Positions 44,601 to 53,600 of a DNA stretch of 64,000 bases are shown one piece after another. Origin of the DNA: Leptasterias polaris (taxonomy: Eukaryota; Echinodermata; Asteroidea; Forcipulatida; Asteriidae). A program made the translations under genes and the position numbers. Below the pieces are notes generated by a model that saw only the letters and a program-made list of their open reading frames with translations, was not told the DNA's origin and made no database searches. The stretch covers positions 1,674,001-1,738,000 of the forward strand of contig JAZGTN010000037.1 in NCBI GenBank assembly GCA_037783415.1, read 5' to 3'. Position 1 is the first letter of the stretch, and the number at the start of each line of letters is the position of its first letter.

Positions 44601-47600
44601 GTCGACTTCTTAGTTTTAGGAAGTCGTCTTGGTGAAATAAATTATCAGGATAACTCAACCTTTTAGTTTTAGGAAGTTGTCTTGGTGAAATAAATTATCA
44701 GGATAACTCAACCTTTTAGTTTTAGAAAGTCGTCTTGGTGAGATAAATTATCAGGATAAGTCGACTTTTTCGTTTTAAAAAGTTGACTTGGCAAGATAAA
44801 TTATGTCGTTATCTAGATAAGTAGCATGGCCCTCGTGGAGCTCCGTAGTTATCGTATTCCAAGCAAATATTGTTTAACTTATGCGGTGGGGATTGTCGCT
44901 ATCATAACTGGAAGAGCGCGCGCCGAAGTGTTGACCAATGCGATGCAGCGGAATGAACAGTAGGTGTATGCTTCGCGCTACGCTGGTAACGATAACCAGC
45001 GGTTCACGTGTATAAATATAAGCCATTGGTAATTGTGACCAGCGTTGTGCGCTGCATACCATTGATTACCGGTATACGACCTACATGCCGGAGAGACCAA
45101 AAAGTCCTGCTACACGCAACGCTATTTCACATAAACCAATGTTCTGTACATGAACCGTTGGTTATCGTTAACAGCGTAGCGAGGATTCTGAAAAACATTG
45201 AGAATTTTACTTTTGTTTTTGAGGAGTGGATTTTCTGGACCCGCGCCGAGCTCACTGTGAGAACATAAAATACGCAAAGCCTAATTTTTGCGAGATCCGG
45301 TTTCAAAAGAGAACTCCAGGTGCATAAACGTGAAGGGCAAAAAGTTTCGAACATGATTTTGTACATGTCACTCTATGGGGTTTGTGGAGACAATAACGGA
45401 TCAAACCCCATAGTTCTAGGGCTAAGAGTAAATGCCCCCACCACTGACAAACCCATTTTCCCTGGGCCCCCCACTTGGAAGCAATGCCCCCCCCCCCTGT
45501 GCCCCCCACCGAAAAATTCCTGGCTACGCCGCTGAACACAGGCCGATAATAACATTACATTAAATTACATTGATTTTGGGGAATAAAATAATGAAACAAA
45601 CAACAAAAGTAATAAGGGTGAAAGTCCGTACAATCGACCACAATTCATATACACTGAGTTAGGGTGGAGTGTTCGGTCCTGACCAGACCCCACCCCACCC
45701 CGCCCCCTTATCTCATGTAATTAAGAAATATTATATATATTAATATGCATTATAAGAGAAAGGTGACAAAATGGAAAAGAGAAATTGTATGGTTTACAAA
45801 TATTGGTAGTAGGTTGGGCTACATTCGACTGCGCATGTCTCTCGGTTTCCAATATGAACACAAAATTTTGGATGGGCAAATAACGAAAACTTCGTTTGAA
45901 GAGTTCATTACTGCAGTGTGTTGGGTAATTTCCAAACCATTTTAACATCAGTTTCTCATTTGCATTGGTATAATTATACGAGGAAACCAAATTCGCTGCG
46001 CCATAACTAGGTTGCATTGACCTTGATCAGGGTGTCGCCATCTTGTTTTATATTCCCATCAAAATAAATCCATTCACAACGAGGCTGGTATAGGACAAAA
46101 ATAGTCGGGCCACTTATTTGTATTCGGAAAATGCGAATGTGCTGCATGCAGTTTGATTATGGGAACATGACTGAAATGGTGGCTGCATGACAGCGAAGTC
46201 TATTACCTGGACTCGGTGAACCAGTTTCCCATGATGGCGATCAGTGCGGGCCAGCCGGTGCCTTGCAGTAGCCCGTTAAGGATCCAGAAAATAATGTAAT
46301 ATGCTTTGTTGTATAAACTTATCCACTCACTAAGAGAACCAAACATGAAAATCTGCCGAGAGAAAAAACATTGTAAATAAACATTAAAGAAGAGTTTAAA
46401 AAATAAATTTGTTTAAATAACCTTAACAAACATATTTAAAATATAGGCCTAGCATGGTCAACATAAATTGCTTATCAATGCACAAAGCAAATCGTATAAA
46501 AATAAAGGGCTAGCGAAAGAAGATTTTTTTAAAGTACAAACAAATAAATAGAACAAAAAATGTTTTTTTCAGGGAACAAGGAATTTCAATTCATCCATTA
46601 TTTTGAAGAGAAATTAGAGAAGATCATTATTGTTCAGGGTATTCAACATTTGGTTCTTCGAATAGTAAACTCATTTTCCATACTGGAGTTTTCAAAGAAA
46701 CATGCTATTACGACCAAACTTTCCAGGGACTTCGTGTAAAACCTTCGTGATTTCAGGTGGTATAGAAACGAAATCACCGTTCTTGGGGAAAATTATGTGA
46801 ATGAAAAGCCAACATTGAGAGACCGGTACGCCAATTCGAAAAATTCTACTCGGGTGGACATGGTTTCGACATGTTGAAGCGAAGAACATCCTGTTGATGT
46901 TTTTGTTGTTGTTGTTGTTTTTGTTGTTGTTTTGTTTTCTTCTGAATTTGAGATATTGCGTAAGCTTACCGTAACAGCAGAGAGACACATTCCGCCTCCA
47001 AGGACCTTTCTAAGGTCTAACCTGTGTAAGATAACAAAAATTAAGATATGTATTTATTCTATATCCTCGAGGAAAAAAGGAAAACCCGACCGGGTACTTT
47101 TGAAGTGTATTTTAAAAATGTTTTGCGGTACGAAATATTATTGGACAAAATATTCAAAATGCAGACTGCTTTTTTGTCCATAACATAGATTTCAAATAGT
47201 TTTGAATAAATGTTTTGTTACCTCAGAGCGAGTACTATCTTTCAAGTGAGTGTACTTCAAAACTATCAACCAACCCCTAACCCTGCCCGTTTTTAAGACC
47301 GTGATTACCTGTCTCCCATCATGCCGCTGATAAAGAGCCCGACCGCATATGCGACCAGAAACACGGTATCCAAAACGCCGAAGAACACCTCGACTTCGTC
47401 GGCGCTTTCCAAGAATGGGTCGGCAAAACTCTGCACCTATTCGTTACAAACATATAAAATACATGATGATTGCAGAAAACAAGGAAAAGGGGGAGGGAGG
47501 TCTTTCAAAAAATAAACATTTGCCATCAGAGTGAAAGAGAAACAAGTTTTTAAATAATTGAACAATCATTGAATTAAAACAGAACAGTTTCGCATATACT

Positions 47601-50600
47601 TGTGCAGTAAGTACATCAAATAAAATTTAAAAAAACTTACAAATTTTCTCCCTGTAATATTAAGATCCAAGATCAACCTATTTCAAAAAATGGTGTACGA
47701 ATTCGTATTCTTGCCCCTGAATAAAAGTTGGCATCCCACCTTCCCTACAAAAAAGGGGCCACTTTATATTAATCAAAGTTAACGGAAAATTTGACTTCTG
47801 ATAAATAACTTGACTGTCCTGAAGAGACACCGACTGCGTATAGGACATAAATAGAGAAGAGTGTTTGTTTACTGCCAAGGTCGCGTCTAAGTTTGTTTGA
47901 TGTCAGTATTTGGAAGGTTGCCGTTGTGTACTTTATGATATCTTTATGTGCTTATATATCTGTGACCTTTGAACAACTATCAGCTGTGATCTGCCATTAC
48001 TATGCAGCGGCGTAGCTACGGGGGGGGGGGGGGCCTGGGGGGCACGTGCCCCCCGCCCCCCCCCCCCCCCCCCCCCCCCACAAATTGGGTGCGTTCGATT
48101 AGCTTCCCCGGGTCGACCCCGGTCTGCTCATCCGGGTGAACCCCTAACCATGAGCTAATCGAACGCCAACTTCCCCCAGCATTCACACCAATGCATCTTG
48201 GGACAGCCGACCGGAACTACTTCCATTTTGTGCCGTATGTCCGATACTTTCCGTGGATTCACGAAAACATCGTAAAATAATTATTCTCAAGGTAAAACTG
48301 CAACATTAAACAATATTTGTACAACCCCACAGTGATACAAAGGTACCCGGCTTCGAATAAAAAATACTTATTGCTCACAAAAACGCTGTTGTAATGGCGA
48401 AAATGTGTGTCAAACTTCCTAAAATGTCCCGCTGAATTACAAACAAAATTGTGGCCATTGAGAAAGTTTTTCGCCGTGACGTCATGAACCAGGGGCAGCC
48501 CCAAGTGACCCGCTCCACAAGCAGGGCACTTGGGGCTGACCCGGGTGAGCCCCGCGAACGCACCGGGGGAAGACCTGGGTCGACCCGGGGAAGCTAATCG
48601 AACGCACCCATTGTTTAACGTTGCAGTTTTACCTTGAGAATAATTATTTTACGATGTTTTCGTGAAACCACGGAAAGTATCGGACATACGGCACAAAATG
48701 GAAGTAGTTCCGGTCGGCTGTCCCAAGATGCATCGGTGTGAATGCTGGGGGAAGTTGGCGTTCGATTAGCTCATGGTCAGGGGCTCACCCGGATGAGCAA
48801 ACCGGGGTCGACCCGCGGGGAAGCTAATCGAACGCACCCACAGATAGGTTGCAATTATTATGACGTAAATCGGCCATCTTTACTGGCAATTTTGAACACA
48901 CAGTCATGCGTTACGCGTGAGAAGAGAACGCCGTGCAGCATGCGCACATTTCACAAAACTCGTGATTGGTTAGTAAACGACGCGGCTGCGTTAATAATTT
49001 GAGCGCTTGACGCGCCTGCGAACCAAAATGCGATTTGCCCGTAAAGATGGCGTCTACTGGGATACGCCATCTTTACGGGTAAAGATGGCGTCTACTGGTA
49101 GACGCCATCTTTACGGGCAAATCGCATACACCACGCGAATCCATCTTTTCCAAAATGAACTTATTGATTATACTATATTATTTGGTTTAGCTGTACTTTA
49201 CCAAGTTTAGGGAAGTTATACATTTGGTAATCACTCTTAAAATTAATGGCAATAAAAACTTACTTGGTTAGACGAACAGCAGCTTTCGATAGCATAAACC
49301 ATTTTGAGAACCATTTCACTTCGAAGTAATGTGGTTATTGAATAAGATATCAGGTTTGCTATAGAGAAAACATTTGAATCTTAGAAACGTTTCTGTCAGA
49401 AACGTTTCTCATCAGAGTGTGTATTCCTATAGAGATTGTTCTTCCTGCGTGGAAATGTTCGCTCCGGTTTTTCGGCGATATCTCAAAAACGCGACCACCT
49501 TTTCAAGTGAAATTTTCACAAGTTAGTTTGACTGTATATATCTACATTTATATCGAATTAAAACAATCGAACGGTTCCAAAAACCAAATATGCTGAGGAT
49601 CTTTGCTAAAGGTTGCATGTGCTGCTAACCTCTCCCTTTAAAAACAATCTGTTTTGACATTTTCTGTTTTTCTTTGAAGGACATTCTCCTTCTTGTATTT
49701 TAGATGACTGGTGTTTTTATCTTTTTGTTTATCCCACTGTTCAATGGCTAGTTTGCTCTGTTGTTTTTGTAACACTTTGAGGCCCTACCCATGGTGCTTA
49801 ATAACGTTTTAGTATTTAGTATTATTAATCTTCGACCATGATTATCTGCAAAAGCGCCAGCTCGACGTCAGTAAAAGCCTGCGCGAGTTTGTTTTTTTTT
49901 CTCTTGAAAGCTCGTCTGTGATCCTCCTTATAAAGGGAGGGTAGGGCCTATACCTTTGGTAATTACTCCAAAACTGCAGCTGCTGTTAATGGAACATTTA
50001 TAGAAACAATTCCCTTCAAAGGATTGTGGTTTAAGAGAAAGGGATTCAAAAACATTTCAATATGTATTCCAATTACTGATTAATCTTCCTGCGTGGACAT
50101 AATTATTCGCTCCTGATTTTCGGCAATATCTCAGAAACGCGACCACCTTTTGAAATGAAATTTTCACAGGTTAGTTTTATTGTAAAACAACCGAACGGTT
50201 CCAAAAACCAAAGGTATCTTTGCCTTTAAGAGAGCAGGCCATTGATTCTGCTTTTACTTACTGTACATTTGTTCCCTGTAGCTGGCTTCTCTTGTGGTTT
50301 TGATATTGTGTCATCGATTTTTTAAATGTTTAACCCCGTCTTTTGTATATCATAGGGGATTGCTCCTCTAGATGGGAATTTTGTTCCCTTTTGGGCAATC
50401 CCTTGGGTTTTGTTTGTTTTTGATTCTCTGTTATATTGTTTGTTCTTTTTTGAGGCCAGAATAAATTAATAAACAGATAAATTAGCTTGAGGATAACTTG
50501 AATGTACCCTTGCAATACACGAATTAAATTACCGCATCTTTGATAAAGATGAAGCTGTGACTTGTGAATGAAAATATTGTTTTAGACGTCAAGAAATTGA

Positions 50601-53600
50601 GCAGGCCAACTGGTTGGGTCCCGACTCAAACAAAAGTGAAGATGTTGTCACCGACATGGTAATCAGAGTGACCTTCGTTTCCCCGCCCCCCCCCCCCAAA
50701 AAAAACAAAAAAACCAATGTACTGCATGGTGTCGCAGGTGTGTAAAACGGTTAAATGCAACGTCAGCCGATGTATGACTCACAATAATTAATGTAATAAC
50801 ACCATACCCTATTTTTTGGTATGTATTATAAACATTGGTGTTATTTTTAACGTGTATTTTTACCTGATGTTCCTCGGAAGGCGCGGACAGCTGCGACGGA
50901 GCAGTAATCGATATGCAAATTGAATTGTTTTCACTATACATTGGTTATTAGTTATTATTAAATGATCAAACTATATTGATTTTTCAAAAAATATATTGAC
51001 AAAACAGAAAGCAAAATAAAGCAGCAGAAAAACAAGTGGAAAGTAGTTGCTACCAATAAGGCAACATATTTTTCTTGAATATGCACCCCCCCCCCCCCCC
51101 CAATAAAAAACGCACGCATGAAAATGTTTTGAAGTATTTAAAATAGAATGTATTATTTTATTTATAATGTTTATTTGAAAAGCTACTTCAAAGGAGAAAT
51201 CATAATAAATTATCAAACGGCATATTTTTATAATCCTGTTGATTTCAGTAAATCCCACATGAAACTATAGCTGTGAAGTTTTAATCAAATTCGGTGAGAT
51301 TTCGTTTGAAGGAAAACAACGACCACTGTGTTTGTCTCCTCGAGTTATAACCTAGTTCATTTATACAGTTCTTATTTTGCCTTGCTTAAAGGCAAAGTAT
51401 ACCTTTAGTTTTTGGAACCGTTCGATTGTTATAATCCTATATAAATGTTGATAGATATAATAAAACTAGGCCTAACCTGTGAAAAGTTCATTTCAAAAGG
51501 TGGTCGTGTTTTTGAGATATCGCCGAAAATCCGGAGCGAATATGCCAACGCAGGAAGAATAATCCCCAATAGGAATACACAATCTGAGAAGCGTTTCTGG
51601 CAGAAACGTTTCTCGGAATCAAATTTGGGGGCATACATTTTTTTTTTACATAAACACAAAACTTTGAAGTGAAATGTTTCTCAAAATGTTTTACACTATC
51701 GAAAGCTGCTGTAGGCTTCTAACCATAGGTTTTTATTGCCATTTTAAGAGTGATTACCAAACGTATACCTTCCCTTTAAATCCAAATATTTGTTATATAT
51801 TATCGGTTCAATGCTGTTACCCATAGGCCTAAATATAAAAAATATATATAAACTGCTTCAAACGTTTTTGTTTGTTTGTTTCTTTGGTTGATTTTAAATT
51901 GTTATTTATTTTGTTTATTACTTTTTGCAAAACAAATTTAAATCTATCTAATTTGGAGGGGGGGGGGGGGGGGGGGGGTCAAATCGGACATAAATCAGAA
52001 CTAGCATCTATAATGATATTTTCCCAACAGATATATATAGTACAAACAAATACATTTCTATGGAGGATTTTTTCTTGCAAGAACTTAGTAATCAACTTTC
52101 ACATTGAACCTAATTCGTTTTTATTTATTATTTATTTCTTATTTATTGATTTACTTTTTAAAAATACACATTTGAGTTTCAGGTTTGATTTCCATACTGT
52201 TAGGCCAGTTAAAACACGAGGGCAATGCGTTAAAGCATCTTGAATGGGAGGTCAGCTTGTGAACTATGTTTGCCCTCCTCACAAAGAAAACATAGTTATT
52301 CAATTTATCATTGATCAATTAGATAAATTATCAGTAATACATAATATGTTAATAAAAAAGATTAATTTTGTTGGACTTGTAACCCAATAAAATCATTAAA
52401 TTATACAATGTACTATAATTATCGTTTTTATTATATTTATTGATGTCTTATTTGTAGCGTTCTCCCTTAGTGGTCTGCTGACCTAATACCAGTTAAAACA
52501 CCCGAGGACCAGTCACAATTCTCTCCAAGTGGTCCGGCTGGCTAGTTCAGTGTCGAAAAGCATCTCTTGGACAAGTGACAAACCTGACGGACCAGTGAAA
52601 TGACAAGCTAACTGGTCCTGCTCGCTAGAAATGGGCGAACCCTGATTTGTATGTTTGTCTATTTTGTTACCAATGGTAGCCTACGTTTCCGTTAAGTCGA
52701 CACAGTTAATTAGCCTTTTTGAGATAATGGTAGATACTATAGGAGTGCACTGATTGATTTGGGTGTATACACAGACACATTTACTCAAACCAAATAGTGC
52801 CGCAGTATAATGTGTCCACCTTACCTCAAAATTGCTTATTATGTTTGTTTGATTCATCAATTAATCTAAAATAACTTTTGATTACCTTATTCTCGTGGTA
52901 TCCTTCGGGTAGGGTTTCATTTTCAGCTACAGGCGCCCAGCTGAGACGAACTGACGTCTTCACATTACTGAACGTCTTACGGGCGGCATTATAAAAGCAA
53001 TATCTGCGGATTTCAAATCAATCAAATCAACCAATCAATCAAATCATTCTTGCTATCTGTGGATAATTCGCCCAAACATACACTTTTCGCAACTTTTTCA
53101 AAAAGGTAAGTTAATCCATAAGTAATATCGAATTTTGGACTAGACCAAAACTAAATGTTTAAATCATTTCTCAAAAAAAAGCATTTCAGGCAATAACATA
53201 TATTTTCAGAAGTTTTCAACCATGGTCATATTTATGCCATATCTTTAAACATTTAAATATTAAATCTTAGCAATATTGTGTACACACATCAGAAAAAGGG
53301 ACAATTTTAAACCTGAAGTTTTACTATTTTATTTATAAACTTTATGTCGTTACCAATAATCATAACAAATATTTCCTTTTCGAATTCAATGGGCTAGATT
53401 GCATCCAAATAAGCAGTGCTTATTCTTGTTCACCAATTTACATTCACAGATCCAAAATGACATTTACAAGTCCAATTTCCACTAAGATATTTAATTATTC
53501 TTGCATATAATGTATTTCCAAACACAACGTACTTACATCTTCATGCCATGTAAATTATGTGCATAATTATAAGCTTTCTGTGAACATTTCTATATTGAAT

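Noticed and set aside
44874..45268. Small frames on both strands with repeated LVIV-SV words
   Set aside because: They lie inside the hAT-like element and mirror its internal DNA repeats; no transposase motif.
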